From assembly GCF_001644565.1 (NCBI RefSeq), contig NZ_CP011387.1, forward strand, positions 1,038,501-1,102,500: DNA of 64,000 nt, written 5' to 3'. The position numbers and the translations under genes were made by a program. Position 1 is the first letter of the stretch. Every line of letters starts with the position of its first letter. The notes under the pieces were generated by a model, which saw nothing but the letters and a program-made list of their open reading frames with translations, searched no databases and had not been told where the DNA came from. The DNA is from Deinococcus puniceus. Its GTDB lineage: Bacteria > Deinococcota > Deinococci > Deinococcales > Deinococcaceae. Positions 28,707-39,030 of this stretch are shown one piece after another.

Positions 28707-31700
28707 CTACCTTCCAAAGTATTCTGGCAAATCCGTCTCATGAATCAGTACGTCGCGCGGCTTGCTGCCCTGATGCTTAGACACGATGCCCATCGCCTCC
28801 AACAAGTCCATCAGTTTTCCGGCGCGGGCGTGGCCCACACTCAGGCGGCGTTGCAGGCGCGACACGCTGCCCTGCCCTTCCTCAATGCAGATGGCCGCGG
28901 CTTGGCGCAGCAAGGGATCACTGAAATCCATGTTGGCGCGGTCATTGCTGGGGCCGCTGGCCTCTACCCCGCCTTCGAAGTCTGAGCCGTAAGCCTCCAC
29001 AAAGTCGTCTTCGAAGACTTGGCGGCGCAGTTCCTCCGTAATGCGGGCCGATTCCACCTCGCTGATGTACGGCCCTTGCAGACGCACAGGTTTCACGTGT
29101 CCGGGCTGATAAAACAGCATGTCGCCCATGCCGGTCAGGCGCTCTGCCCCCACCGAATCTAGAATGGTGCGGGAATCGTGCGTGCTGCTGACCGCAAAGG
29201 CGATGCGGGCGGGCACGTTCACTTTGATCAGGCTGGTCAGGATGTCTACGCTGGGCCGCTGGGTCGCCAGAATCAGGTGCATTCCGGTAGCGCGGGCCAT
29301 CTGCGCCAGCCGCATAATGGCCGATTCCACTTCCTTCGGGCTGGTGATCATCAGGTCGGCCAACTCGTCGATGATGATGATCAGGTGCGGCAATTCCACG
29401 TCTCCAACTTGGCGCATCTTGGCGTTGTATTGCTCCAAGTTCTTCGCGCCCACCTGACTCATCATCTTGTAACGGCGTTCCATGTGGGCCACCGCGCCCA
29501 GCAGCACGCCCGCCGCGTCTACCGGGTTGGTCACCACACTCCGTACCAAGTGCGCGATACCGTCGTAGGGCGTGAGTTCCACCATTTTTGGGTCGATCAT
29601 CAAGAAACGCAGTTCGTGGGGCAGATACTTGAACAGCAGCGACGTGATCAGGGTATTCACGCAGACCGATTTGCCCGATCCAGTGCTGCCCGCCACCAGC
29701 AGATGCGGCATTTTGGCGAGGTCGCCCACCACCAATTCTCCGTCGATGCTTTTGCCCAAAATCATGGGCAATTTGGCGCGGGTGTTACGGAATCCAGGCG
29801 AGGCCGCCGCCTGATGAAAAGTCACGGGTTCGCGTTCACTGTTGGGCACTTCCAGCCCGATCACGCTTTTGCCGGGTACTGGGGCTTCTATTCGCACGCC
29901 GCCCACCGCCAGCGCCCGCGCCAGATCGTTGCTGAGATTGGCAATCCGAGAAATCTTCTCGCCGGGGGCAGGCTCGATTTCGTAGCGGGTGACAGTAGGG
30001 CCGCGTGCAAAATCCACGACTCTGGCCTGCAACCCGAAGTGCCGAAGCGTCTGCTCGATCACGGCGGCCCGCTGACGTGCGGCCACGTCTAGCGCGGCGA
30101 GGTTGCTGGCGACTTGGGGAATCGGATCAAGGAGGTCGTAGCTGGGCAGGGCCGGAGAAGTGGCCCCGATGGGCTGAGGCCCCAGTGATTGAGGAATGGG
30201 GCGGCGGCGCTGCGTGGGTGCGTCGGCACTCTCCCAAGGCGCGGGGGCGGCCTGCACACCGCCTTGCCCCAACAGCGGTTTTTGGCGCGTGGGCACAGCA
30301 GGCATAGCTGGAGGTCTGACCGGAGCCTTGGCTTCTGGCCGCGAAAAGGGCATGTCTTCATCGTCGCCCCAAGGGTCTAGGCCGTCCAACTCGCCAGTGA
30401 TCGAATCTGTGTGACCTGACGAATCGTCTTCATCGTCAAAAATATCGGGGCCAGCGGGGGGCAGGCCAGCAGGCAGGGGAGGGGAGAGGGGCGGGGCGGG
30501 TGCAAAAGCAGGCCGTTCCGGGCTGATCGCGGCCCCGCCCGATGCTGCTCCGCTGCTGCCAGACCCGCCCCCCCGCGTGGGTTTGTGCCATTCCAGAGGT
30601 GCGCCAGCTTGCTCGGTTGTCGCCTGTGCGCCGCCTATCTGTGCACCGTCCATGTTGCCAAAATCGGTGAAATCGAAGTTCATGCTGGGCGGTGTAATCG
30701 GAGCCGGAGTCGCCATCGCTTCGGCCCGGCGCAGCGCGTCTTCCTGAGCACGGGCGAGGCGGGCACGCCACTGTTCCTGCGCGGCCAGTGTGCCGTCTGG
30801 GTCGCTGCGGAGGGCTTCGGCCACCGCCCCGGCCACCTCGGTAGGGGCGCGGTCAAAGGCGGCGGCAAGGTCAGGCCAGCCGAGGTAATGGCGTTCGCGG
30901 TCTTGCCAATCGATCCACTCGCGGCTCACTTCGGCCCAAGCGGCCACGCGCTCGCTGTGGGCGGGCAGTTCGCGGGCCAGCACGGCGGCGTCGGCTTTGG
31001 CCAGCGCCTTTTCGGCGGCCTTGCGCTCGCGCTCCAGCTTGCCCGCACGCAGGGCCAAGCGCTGCACCTCGGTCACGCTGCGGCGGCGCAGGCTTTCCAG
31101 TTCTCCGCTGGCCTGCGTACTCGCGAGTTCTACGCTCAGTTCATGCCGCCCCGCCGAGATTTCTTTCATCACGGCTTCGGCCTTGGCTCCGGCGTCGGGC
31201 GCTTCGGCGGCCACCTGTTCACGTAGGTCGCGGGCGGCGTGGCTCACAAACGTCGCGGTCACGGCCCGCCAGCCGTCCAGATCACGCGAGGCGTCTTTCA
31301 GTCCGGCTTCGTCCAGTCCCTTCAATTCGCGCAGGGCGGCCCGCACTTCTTCGGCCTGAGATTTCAGTTCCCGCGCCGATGGGTACAGTTTGCGCAGAGT
31401 GTCCAGATCGCGGGCGTGGGCGCTCAGGCCCTGCCTCGCCTCGGTGCGGGTGCGGGCGGCGTCCCGGCCTTCTTGCCGCGCCTCTATCGCGCCCTGCACG
31501 TTGGCCGACGCCCCGCCCAGCAGCACGCTCACTTGCCGAAAAAACCCCTTCAGCAGGGTCAGGGGCCGCAGCCGCAACATGATTTCTAGGCCCAGCGTCA
31601 GTACCACCAGCGGAATCAGCGCCGCCACGTAGCTCACCACGCTCAGGGGGGCCATGACCACTTCAGCCAGCTTGCCCGCCGCTTCCGGCTCGAAGACTTC

Positions 31701-32030
31701 GTGCAGGGCCAGCAGCGCCAGCGTGACCAAGACGCCGCCCAGTACCCGCCGCGTCAGGTTGGCGAGGTCGCGCCCCAAAAAGACCAGCACGCCGTAAGCC
31801 ACCGGAACCACCGGCAGCACGTATGCGCCCCAGCCCAGCCAGCCCCGCAGCAGCTCCCGCGCCTGCGCCATCAGGCTGCCCGACGTTTCGCCGCCGGTGC
31901 GCGTGGGCGGCTCTAGGAGCAGCGTCACCGCCAAAAAGATTCCGAGGGCGAACAGGACTAACCCCAACGCCTCCCCATCAAACCGGTTCGCGGGAGCCGC
32001 CGCCTTCCGAGCCTTCACCGCCTTCGACAT
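28707..32030 (-). CDS. ftsK: DNA translocase FtsK/SpoIIIE
   Basis: A 1107-residue septal DNA pump that clears chromosomes during division. The N-terminus has four membrane segments within the first 160 residues. Next is a long Ala/Arg/Glu-rich coiled-coil and Pro-rich linker of about 450 residues. The RecA-like motor follows, with Walker [10 protein letters not shown] and Walker [13 protein letters not shown]. The C-terminal winged-helix gamma domain reads [31 protein letters not shown]. The start ATG at 32028-32030 lies 7 bases after TACAGT, so the mRNA is probably leaderless. The linker is unusually long compared with many short bacterial FtsK proteins. Confidence 0.94.
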   Translation of the reverse strand: MSKAVKARKAAAPANRFDGEALGLVLFALGIFLAVTLLLEPPTRTGGETSGSLMAQARELLRGWLGWGAYVLPVVPVAYGVLVFLGRDLANLTRRVLGGVLVTLALLALHEVFEPEAAGKLAEVVMAPLSVVSYVAALIPLVVLTLGLEIMLRLRPLTLLKGFFRQVSVLLGGASANVQGAIEARQEGRDAARTRTEARQGLSAHARDLDTLRKLYPSARELKSQAEEVRAALRELKGLDEAGLKDASRDLDGWRAVTATFVSHAARDLREQVAAEAPDAGAKAEAVMKEISAGRHELSVELASTQASGELESLRRRSVTEVQRLALRAGKLERERKAAEKALAKADAAVLARELPAHSERVAAWAEVSREWIDWQDRERHYLGWPDLAAAFDRAPTEVAGAVAEALRSDPDGTLAAQEQWRARLARAQEDALRRAEAMATPAPITPPSMNFDFTDFGNMDGAQIGGAQATTEQAGAPLEWHKPTRGGGSGSSGAASGGAAISPERPAFAPAPPLSPPLPAGLPPAGPDIFDDEDDSSGHTDSITGELDGLDPWGDDEDMPFSRPEAKAPVRPPAMPAVPTRQKPLLGQGGVQAAPAPWESADAPTQRRRPIPQSLGPQPIGATSPALPSYDLLDPIPQVASNLAALDVAARQRAAVIEQTLRHFGLQARVVDFARGPTVTRYEIEPAPGEKISRIANLSNDLARALAVGGVRIEAPVPGKSVIGLEVPNSEREPVTFHQAAASPGFRNTRAKLPMILGKSIDGELVVGDLAKMPHLLVAGSTGSGKSVCVNTLITSLLFKYLPHELRFLMIDPKMVELTPYDGIAHLVRSVVTNPVDAAGVLLGAVAHMERRYKMMSQVGAKNLEQYNAKMRQVGDVELPHLIIIIDELADLMITSPKEVESAIMRLAQMARATGMHLILATQRPSVDILTSLIKVNVPARIAFAVSSTHDSRTILDSVGAERLTGMGDMLFYQPGHVKPVRLQGPYISEVESARITEELRRQVFEDDFVEAYGSDFEGGVEASGPSNDRANMDFSDPLLRQAAAICIEEGQGSVSRLQRRLSVGHARAGKLMDLLEAMGIVSKHQGSKPRDVLIHETDLPEYFGR

Positions 32031-32300
32031 AGCGCCTACTGTACCGCACAATACTGAGAGGCAGTGCCGGGAATTCCGCCCCCAGCGCAACTTTCTGACG
32101 GGGCAGGCCGCTGGTGGGGGGTGTCGGGGGCAGTGGGCCAGGCGTTGAGTGGTGGGTGGTCGGTAGGGAGTGGGAAAGGCGTGGTGGGCATAGAATATTC
32201 ACGCTCGGTCAGTGGGAAACGGTTTTGAAGGCCGTCAATTTGTATGTCTGTCCTTCACGAACCGCCGCCCGTCCCCATTCGCCCCTAGACTGATTCAGAT

Positions 32301-32732
32301 TTGACCGCTCCAGATTCGACGCTGCCCACCGCCCTGCACCTGCCCCGCGTGCTGGAAAATGCGCTGTGGGCACACGCCCGGCGCGACGCTCCCGCCGAAT
32401 GCGTGGGCGCGATAGGCGGCCATGAGCGCCCAGACGGCTTGTACGCGCACGCGCTGTACCCGCTGCCGAACATTGCCCCTGACCCGGTGCGGCACTATCT
32501 GGCCGATCCGGGCCACCTGTTGCGGGCGCTGAGGGCCATGCAGGCCGAGGGCCTGAGCCTTGTCGCGCTGTACCACAGCCACCCCAACGGCCCCGCCACT
32601 CCCAGCCGCACCGATACGCAGTTGGCGGCCTACTCGGTGCCCTATCTGATCGCCGATCTGCGCGGCGGCTCGCTGCTGGCCTACCTGCTCCCAGATGGCC
32701 GGGCCGTGGAGATCGTGCTGGGCACGACTTAA
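32301..32732 (+). CDS. JAMM/MPN+ metalloprotease family protein
   Basis: A 143-residue compact JAB1/MPN domain. All zinc and catalytic residues are present: E33 in PAECVG, H92 and H94 in YHSHP, a serine near 102, and D105, fitting E...HxHx10D. Such proteins remove ubiquitin-like or sulfur-carrier tails from partner proteins. No ThiS/MoaD-like or E1-like gene lies in the window. The first codon is taken as TTG 32301, 9 bases after a TAGACT box and without a ribosome binding site. A GTG 51 bases later is an alternative but would shorten the first helix. Confidence 0.85.
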   Translation: MTAPDSTLPTALHLPRVLENALWAHARRDAPAECVGAIGGHERPDGLYAHALYPLPNIAPDPVRHYLADPGHLLRALRAMQAEGLSLVALYHSHPNGPATPSRTDTQLAAYSVPYLIADLRGGSLLAYLLPDGRAVEIVLGTT

Positions 32733-32775
32733 GGCTTCCTCCTTCCAACACGTCGAAGAACTGTGTCGAAACGTT

Positions 32776-33732
32776 TTAAGGCAGCCGCCCCACCCGCTCC
32801 AGCAGCAGCGCGAAAAAGGCCGATTCGTTTAGCTCCATCCCTACCTGCACGCGGTCTGTGGGTTCCGGTTGGCCGTACAAGTCGCACACCGTTCGCCCAA
32901 AATTCAGGCCCTCTTGGGTCTCCACCTGCACGCGCATGGGCCGGAAGGTGAACAACTCGGGACAGATGACGGCCCCCACCGCGACTGGGTCATGCAGCGC
33001 CCCCCCATTGATGCCGTAGCGGGCGCGGTAATGCCCGGCGTAAAAGGTCAGGAGTTCGCTGCACACGGCCCCGGCGCGGTTGCCTAGCGCGTGTAGGGCT
33101 TCCAGACGGTCTGGCGTGGCAATGCACTGCATCGTCAGATTCAGGCCCACCATCCGCACCTGTGCCCCGGAAGTCAAAACCACGTGCGCGGCGTGTGGGT
33201 CGGCCAGCGCATTGAATTCGGCGGCGGGCGTGCGGTTGCCGTGCGCGGTGCTGCCGCCCATCCAGACCACCTCCCGCACGAGGGCGGGCAGATCGGGGGC
33301 CAGCCGGAACGCCAGTGCCACGTTGGTCAGCGGGCCAGTGGCGATCAGCGTGATTTCGCCGGGTTGGGCGCGAATGGCCTCAATCATGAACAGGGCGGCG
33401 TGCAGGGCTTCCGGCTCTCGCAGCGGTGCGGGCAAATCGGCGGCAGGCAGGCCAGAATCGCCGTGAACTGCCGCCGCCGTCATCGCCTCACGCACCAACG
33501 GGCGGTCTGCTCCGGCGTAGTGCGGCACAGTGCGCCCTGCCTCGCCCGCCAAAGCCAGAATGACGCCCGCGTTGTGGCTGGTGCGGTGGAGCGGCACGTT
33601 GCCATGCACGCTGCACACGCCCAACACTTGCACTTCGGCGGGGCTGGCGAGGGCAAACATCCATGCAATCGCGTCGTCTAGGCCGGGGTCGCCGTCCAGA
33701 ATAATGGGTTTGGGAAGGGGGCTGCTGGTCAT
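32776..33732 (-). CDS. Inosine-uridine preferring nucleoside hydrolase
   Basis: A 318-residue enzyme that cleaves ribonucleosides to base plus ribose for purine and pyrimidine salvage. The calcium-binding motif DGDPGLDD lies at 13-20, the mid-chain block LIATGPLTNVALA is present, and HDPVAVGAVICPELF carries the late aspartate ligand. The length fits the family. The ATG at 33730-33732 lies 6 bases after TAGAAT, located in the 16-base gap behind the upstream gene, so it has its own leaderless start. Confidence 0.93.
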   Translation of the reverse strand: MTSSPLPKPIILDGDPGLDDAIAWMFALASPAEVQVLGVCSVHGNVPLHRTSHNAGVILALAGEAGRTVPHYAGADRPLVREAMTAAAVHGDSGLPAADLPAPLREPEALHAALFMIEAIRAQPGEITLIATGPLTNVALAFRLAPDLPALVREVVWMGGSTAHGNRTPAAEFNALADPHAAHVVLTSGAQVRMVGLNLTMQCIATPDRLEALHALGNRAGAVCSELLTFYAGHYRARYGINGGALHDPVAVGAVICPELFTFRPMRVQVETQEGLNFGRTVCDLYGQPEPTDRVQVGMELNESAFFALLLERVGRLP

Positions 33733-33748
33733 GGCCGAATTCTAGAGA

Positions 33749-34267
33749 TCAAGAGCCGCCCCCATCTTCATCCAACTCCTCGTCTAATGCCTCCAGTCCG
33801 CCGATCCCGAAGTCGGTCAGCAAACTGTTGACCGCTTCCAGTTGCGCCCAAGGCAACGTATCTGACGGCAATTCCCCAGCCCGCTTGAGGGCCGATTCCC
33901 ACATGCTGCTGAGGCTGTCCAGCAACGAATCTGGCCCGCCGAATCCGTTCCAGCAGTCCATCCCCGCCTGCACGAACTGAAGTTGTAGTGTCAGCACTTC
34001 CAGTGGCGAAGCGACTTTGGCATAGGCGGCGATGGCGGCCCGCGCCCCGCTGGTTTTCAGCGTCGGCGTGTGCTTGCCCAGATGGAAGGCCCGCGCGATC
34101 TCGGCTTCCGCCTTGGCCCGTAACCCGGAAGTATCGTTGTCCAGCAGGGCGGTCAATAGATTTTTATTGGCGGTACTGGCCTGAAAGAGTGTCTCGATGA
34201 CACCGCGCAACTCCGGGGCGTCCATATCTTGCAAAGCGCGCCGGAGGGCAGTAAGGGTCATTGGCAT
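33749..34267 (-). CDS. DUF6155-like protein
   Basis: A 172-residue helical protein. The opening TLTALRRALQDMDAPELRGVIETLFQAS and the following KAEAEIARAFH resemble DUF6155 proteins, by recollection only. No catalytic motif is visible, and the C-terminus is acidic (LDEELDEDGGGS). The start chosen is the ATG at 34265-34267, exactly 6 bases after TATGCT. An ATG two codons later and a longer frame from 34321 are less supported. The function is unknown. Confidence 0.7.
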   Translation of the reverse strand: MPMTLTALRRALQDMDAPELRGVIETLFQASTANKNLLTALLDNDTSGLRAKAEAEIARAFHLGKHTPTLKTSGARAAIAAYAKVASPLEVLTLQLQFVQAGMDCWNGFGGPDSLLDSLSSMWESALKRAGELPSDTLPWAQLEAVNSLLTDFGIGGLEALDEELDEDGGGS

Positions 34268-34360
34268 GGAACCAGCATATGGAGACAGAGGACGGCGGGA
34301 AGCCGAAGCCCCCGCCGTCATTTTCTGTCCTTAAACCCTTAGATGCCCTTCTCCCTGCGC

Positions 34361-37300
34361 TTATTTCCCGACAAACACCGCTGTCGTCAGGCCCGGCACG
34401 CTGAGGCTGCTGCCCGCCACCTTGCTGGTTTTCACCACGCTGTCGGTGCTGGCGGCCAACACCGGGTGCAGGCTCAGGTTCAGGCCCGCCAAGCTCGGAT
34501 CACTGAAATTGACCGTCTGGCCGCTGCCGTTGAACACGACAACCACGTTGCGGTAAGGGTTGGTGGTGTTCACGGTTCCGGTCAGGCGCATTACGATCAC
34601 GCCGGGGGTTTGGCTCGGCCCGGTGTTCAGGAACTTCAGGTTTTGCTGCACCTGCGCCGCCGTGTCCATGCGGAACAGAGTGGAGGAATAGCGCACCCGC
34701 AACATGTCGCGGTAGTGATCGAAGGCACGGGTGATTTCGGTGCTGGAGGGCTTGAACGCCGCGTTGCCCAGCAGCGGGCGGTACAGGTTCCAGTTGCCCT
34801 CGTTCTTCTCGGCGGGCGGCAGGCCTTTGCCGAAGCCGTTGCTGGCGCGGGTAAAGTCCAGCGTATTGAACCAGTCGCCGCTGTTGTAGGAGTCGGTATC
34901 GAAGCTCTTGGAGCGCAGGATTTCATCGCCCGCGTAGCTGAACGGCAACCCCTGACCCAGCAGCACCACGCTGTGGGCGAGGTTTTGCATCCGGGTGCGC
35001 TGGGCGGACGTGGCCCCCGCCGGAGCCTTCAGCACCACGGCGTCGTAGAGGGTCTGGTTGTCGTGGGCGCTGGCGTAATTGATGGTTTCGCGGGGGCTGG
35101 CCGCGTATCCGGCGGGCGCACCGTTGTAGCTCACGTTGGCCCCGGTGGTTTCTTTGCCTAGCCCGTTGGTGAACTTAAAGTCGCGCAGGTTTCCGCTGAG
35201 GCCCACCCGCACGAGGTCGGCCAGTTGCAAGGCCTTGGTACGGTCTGTGTTCTGGGGCTGGCCGTTGGGCAAGGTAGCGAGGCCCGTAGCGAAGCCCTGA
35301 TCTTGCAGCCCGCCGAAGGGATTACCGCCGCGCACCGCGTCCCGAATGCGGTCATTGAAGGTACCGATGCCCTGCCCATACATGTTGATCTGGGTGGCAT
35401 TCACGCCGCGTTTGTTGCCCTGCACTTCGCCAAAGTCCCACCCCTCGCCGTAGATGTAGATGCTCTTGCCGTCCACGCCGTCCTTAGCCAACGTCAGGGC
35501 GTCCAGCGCGGCGCGGGCGGCCTTCATGTCGGCCACCAGATGATGGCCCATCAGGTCGAAGCGGAAGCCGTCTACCTTGTAGGCCTTCGCCATCAGTACC
35601 AGCGAATCCACCATCAGGCGGCGCATCATGGCGTGTTCGGTGGCGGTATTGGAGCAGCAGGTGGAGTTTTCCACGCCCCCGTTCACGTTCAGGCGGTGGT
35701 AATAGCCCGGCACGATGCGGTCAAGCACGCTGCGCTCAGCCTGTCCACTGGCCGCCGTATGGTTGAACACCACGTCCTGCACCACGCGCAGGCCCGCCGC
35801 GTTCAGCGCCATCACCATCGAGCGGTATTCGCGGGTGCGGTCTGCCGGATTCACGGCGTAGCTGCCTTCCGGAGCCATGTAGTGGTAAGGATCGTAGCCC
35901 CAGTTGTAGGGGTCGGCGTCTTTCACAGCGGTCACGGCGGCCTGCTGCTGGTCGCTGTTGGGCGGCAGTTTGCTCAGGTCGGGCGTGGCCTTCCACTTGG
36001 TCTTGTCTTCTTCGATGGTGGCAATGTCGAAGGTCGGCAGCAAGTGAACGGCCTTCAGTCCCGCGTCGGCCAAGGCTTTCAGGTGTTTCATGCCGTTGCT
36101 GCCCGCCTGCGTAAACGCAAGGTAAGTGCCGCGCTGGGCTGCGGGCACGCTGGCATCGGCAGCGCTGAAATCCCGCAGGTGCAACTCGTAGAAGCTCAGG
36201 TCGCTGGCGGAGCGCAGGGCGGGTTTTTTCAAGCCTTCCCAGCCTGCAGGTTTCTGGCTGGGGTCGTTCAGGTCGGTCAGAATGCTGCGCGTGGAGTTCA
36301 GGCTCAGCGCCACCGAATAGGGGTCGGTGACCAAGTTGGTCTCTACTTTGCCCGTGCTGGGCGCGTAGACCTTCACCTCGTAGCGGTAGCCGAGGCCCTT
36401 CCAGTTGGCTTCGCCCGCCGCCGTCCAGACGCCCTTGGCATCGCGGGTCATGGGCAAGGTGCGCTCGCCTGTGCCGTCTGCCGCACTGAGGCGCAATTTT
36501 ACGTCCTGCGCGGTGGGTGCCCACAGCCGTAGCGTGGGTTTGGCTCCTTGCCACGTGGCTCCCAGCGGGCCGTCGTAGGCGTACAGCTCGTCCAGCGCCC
36601 ACGCGGTTTGCACGCCAGTCGCGTCTATCAGCGTGCCGTCGGGCAGGGCGCTACTGACCGCCACTTGCCCACGCAGGGCCGCGCCGACTTTGGCCCGGTC
36701 TTCCTCGCGTACCCGCAACAGGGCGTAACTGGCAAGGTAGGGCGCTTTGGCCTTCAGCGCCGCGCTCAGGCCGCCGTCTACCGCGTTCAGGGTCAACGTG
36801 GTGCCGCCGTCCACGCCTGCCGGGGTCAGTTTGAGGCTGGCGTCGGGGGCGGTGTGGAGGGTCAGGAAGGCTCCGGGCTGCACAAATTCGGGCTTCACGG
36901 CCACGAGGTCGCGCCCCAGCATAATCGCTTGCTGCTTGGTCAGGTCACCCACCACGCGCACGCTGGTATCGGGGCGGGTGGTGTTCACCGCCGCATTGCC
37001 GCTCACGATCCACGCCTGATTACCCGCGCTGCTGTTCAGCGTCTGGTCAGGGCCGGGGTCTTTGGTGTCGCCCTGATGCACGATAAAATTCAGCTTGCCC
37101 CAGCCCTCTTTCATAAGCACGTCCCAATACACGCCAAAGCTGTTTTTGCCCGTCTGGGCCAATGGCGCAGTCCATTCGGTGGGTTTGGTGGTGTCTTCCC
37201 ACACATGCAGGCCCCAGCCGTCGTATTTGCCGTCTGGGCGGTAGTAGTTGATGCGGGCGGTATTGGCGGGCACAGGCGGGTCGTTCAGGGCGGCGGGTGC

Positions 37301-38071
37301 GCCGTAGGCAAAGGCTTCCTTGCCGCTGGTCACGGTCACTTCGCGGCCTTTGCTCAGGTCTGCCGACATGTCCGGGCCGGGGTCTTTTTCATCGCCCTTA
37401 TGCACAATAAAGTTCACTTTGGCGGCCCCCGCCTTCAGCGGTACGTCCCAGTAAGCGCCGCCTGCGTCTTTGCCCGTCTGTACCAGCGGTTTGACCCATT
37501 CGGTGGGTGTGGTGGTGTCTTCCCAGACATGCAGGCCCCAGCCCTCGTAGTTGCCGTCGGGCCGCACGTAGCGCACGCGCAGCACGTTGTCGGGGATGGG
37601 TTGGGCGGCAGAGACGGGAGCAGCGGCAGGCGCAGCAGCTTGGGCCACCGTTTGCGCCGCAGCCTGCGCCACAGGTGCTTTGCTGGCGTCCACGTTCAGC
37701 GCCGCACCTTTGGCATAGGCCACCAGCGTGCCGCCCGATTTCAGAAACAGCTCGCGGCCTTTGCTGAGGTCGAGCCACAAGTCGGAATCCGGGCTTTTTT
37801 CGTCGCCCTTATGCACGATGAACCCGACTTTCTGGGCGTTGGGCTTGAGGGCCACGTCAAAATACACCCCGAAGTCGTCTTTGCCCGCTTGGGCGAGGGG
37901 CGCAGTCCATTCGGTGGGTTTGGCGGTGTCTTCCCAGAGGTGCAGGCCCCAGCCGGTGTACGCGCCATCAGCCCGCTGATAATGAATCCGGGCCGTATTT
38001 TGGGGCAAAGAGGTTTGCGCCGCCGCCGAAGCAGCCAGCGCGAGCGTCATCAGCGTCGCCAATCGTTTCAT
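34361..38071 (-). CDS. Secreted type I pullulanase with three N-terminal CBM41-like modules
   Basis: Exported debranching enzyme that cleaves alpha-1,6 links in pullulan and starch. The 1236 residues begin with a signal peptide (MKRLATLMTLALAASAAAQ). Three pullulanase-associated modules of about 100 residues follow, each with a GWGLHxWEDT block and a FIVHKGDEK-type block (start near residues 25, 150 and 260). After a linker comes a CBM48/GH13 catalytic region with DGFRFDLMGHH, YIYGEGWDFGEV and YASAHDNQTLYD. The order is normal for PulA, though three CBM41 copies is on the high side. A TACAAT box lies 11 bases before the ATG. Confidence 0.94.
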   Translation of the reverse strand: MKRLATLMTLALAASAAAQTSLPQNTARIHYQRADGAYTGWGLHLWEDTAKPTEWTAPLAQAGKDDFGVYFDVALKPNAQKVGFIVHKGDEKSPDSDLWLDLSKGRELFLKSGGTLVAYAKGAALNVDASKAPVAQAAAQTVAQAAAPAAAPVSAAQPIPDNVLRVRYVRPDGNYEGWGLHVWEDTTTPTEWVKPLVQTGKDAGGAYWDVPLKAGAAKVNFIVHKGDEKDPGPDMSADLSKGREVTVTSGKEAFAYGAPAALNDPPVPANTARINYYRPDGKYDGWGLHVWEDTTKPTEWTAPLAQTGKNSFGVYWDVLMKEGWGKLNFIVHQGDTKDPGPDQTLNSSAGNQAWIVSGNAAVNTTRPDTSVRVVGDLTKQQAIMLGRDLVAVKPEFVQPGAFLTLHTAPDASLKLTPAGVDGGTTLTLNAVDGGLSAALKAKAPYLASYALLRVREEDRAKVGAALRGQVAVSSALPDGTLIDATGVQTAWALDELYAYDGPLGATWQGAKPTLRLWAPTAQDVKLRLSAADGTGERTLPMTRDAKGVWTAAGEANWKGLGYRYEVKVYAPSTGKVETNLVTDPYSVALSLNSTRSILTDLNDPSQKPAGWEGLKKPALRSASDLSFYELHLRDFSAADASVPAAQRGTYLAFTQAGSNGMKHLKALADAGLKAVHLLPTFDIATIEEDKTKWKATPDLSKLPPNSDQQQAAVTAVKDADPYNWGYDPYHYMAPEGSYAVNPADRTREYRSMVMALNAAGLRVVQDVVFNHTAASGQAERSVLDRIVPGYYHRLNVNGGVENSTCCSNTATEHAMMRRLMVDSLVLMAKAYKVDGFRFDLMGHHLVADMKAARAALDALTLAKDGVDGKSIYIYGEGWDFGEVQGNKRGVNATQINMYGQGIGTFNDRIRDAVRGGNPFGGLQDQGFATGLATLPNGQPQNTDRTKALQLADLVRVGLSGNLRDFKFTNGLGKETTGANVSYNGAPAGYAASPRETINYASAHDNQTLYDAVVLKAPAGATSAQRTRMQNLAHSVVLLGQGLPFSYAGDEILRSKSFDTDSYNSGDWFNTLDFTRASNGFGKGLPPAEKNEGNWNLYRPLLGNAAFKPSSTEITRAFDHYRDMLRVRYSSTLFRMDTAAQVQQNLKFLNTGPSQTPGVIVMRLTGTVNTTNPYRNVVVVFNGSGQTVNFSDPSLAGLNLSLHPVLAASTDSVVKTSKVAGSSLSVPGLTTAVFVGK

Positions 38072-38223
38072 GTGTGCCCAAGATTGTAGCGGTTCCATAG
38101 AGGCCGGGGCGTGAGCGGCAGGGGCTTAAGCTGGCCTTTATTTGGCCCAGAAGTTGGCCCACTCCCAACTCTGCTTTACGTGCAGCACACACGCCCGCCC
38201 TACAGCAGTTCTAGCCTTGCGCC

Positions 38224-38472
38224 ATGACCGGACACACCAGCAACGAGCAGATGGGCCTGACCATCGAGGGTGAAGCGCCACAAGACCGCAGCACGGATTC
38301 GGAGAGCGCCACGCGCCCGCCCATTCCCAATGATCCCGCCGAACGCGCAGGCGTGGTGCAGGACAGCCCCGGCGTCACCGATACCCACGTGATGCTGGGC
38401 GGGAATCTGGACGAACAGGGCAATTACCGCTCCGAAAGTACGTTGATAGAAGACAAGCCTGCTGACAAGTAG
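38224..38472 (+). CDS. Small hydrophilic protein of unknown function
   Basis: An 82-residue, acidic, disorder-prone protein with no recognised domain, containing NDPAERAGVVQDSPGVTDTHVMLGGN. The ATG is exactly 6 bases after TAGCCT, the leaderless promoter layout of this genome, which argues that it is a real gene. It faces a bidirectional terminator. Composition resembles short stress-associated proteins, but nothing specific can be claimed. Confidence 0.65.
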   Translation: MTGHTSNEQMGLTIEGEAPQDRSTDSESATRPPIPNDPAERAGVVQDSPGVTDTHVMLGGNLDEQGNYRSESTLIEDKPADK

Positions 38473-38493
38473 GGGTTGAGTGAGGGCACGATA

Positions 38494-38524
38494 ACAGCGC
38501 TGGAGCTTTCGGCCCCAGCGCTGT
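38494..38524. terminator. Bidirectional hairpin between the 82-residue gene and the FKBP gene
   Basis: Perfect 10-bp stem ACAGCGCTGG with CCAGCGCTGT around an 11-base loop, between two convergent genes. There is no long T run on either strand. Confidence 0.6.
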
Positions 38525-38543
38525 AGTGTTCTGTGTCAATCTC

Positions 38544-38876
38544 TCAGCGCACGTCCACGAGTTCTACATCGAAGACCAGCGTCGCGCCGCCGGGAATCAC
38601 GCCGGGAACGCCCGCGTCGCCGTAGCCGAGGTGGGCGGGGATGGTCAAGCGGGCCTTGTCGCCCACGCGCAGTTGGGCAATGCCCTGATCCCATCCGGCG
38701 ATCACGTAGCCCACGCCCAGCGGGAACTCTATCGGCTCGCCCCGGTCACGAGAAGAATCGAACTTTTGGCCGTTTTCCAGCGTGCCCGTATAGTGAACGC
38801 GCACCATTTTGCCGGGCTGGGCGGGCGTGCCTGCGCCCTCTTCGTACTTGTCCACAATCAATTCCTGAGCCGTCAT
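38544..38876 (-). CDS. FKBP-type peptidyl-prolyl cis-trans isomerase
   Basis: A 110-residue single FKBP domain that speeds proline isomerisation during folding. Active-site blocks are VHYTGTLENGQKFDSS (about 28-43), GVGYVIAGWDQGI, IPAHLGYGDAGVPGVIPGGATLVFDVEL. No signal peptide is visible, so it is cytoplasmic. The start is the ATG at 38874-38876, 7 bases after TACGCT. A frame beginning 75 bases upstream would cross that promoter and is rejected. Confidence 0.94.
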   Translation of the reverse strand: MTAQELIVDKYEEGAGTPAQPGKMVRVHYTGTLENGQKFDSSRDRGEPIEFPLGVGYVIAGWDQGIAQLRVGDKARLTIPAHLGYGDAGVPGVIPGGATLVFDVELVDVR

Positions 38877-39030
38877 GGCAGCTAGCGTACTGCCCGCACC
38901 ATCCATGCCCCCCAAATCTGAAGCGGGTATGAAGAAAGACCGCCCGTTCAATTAAATGAACCCTCTGGCCCTTCTCATCAACGCTGAGCTGCTCTACAGG
39001 CTCATCCACCCCGCTGCTAGCATGGCCCGT

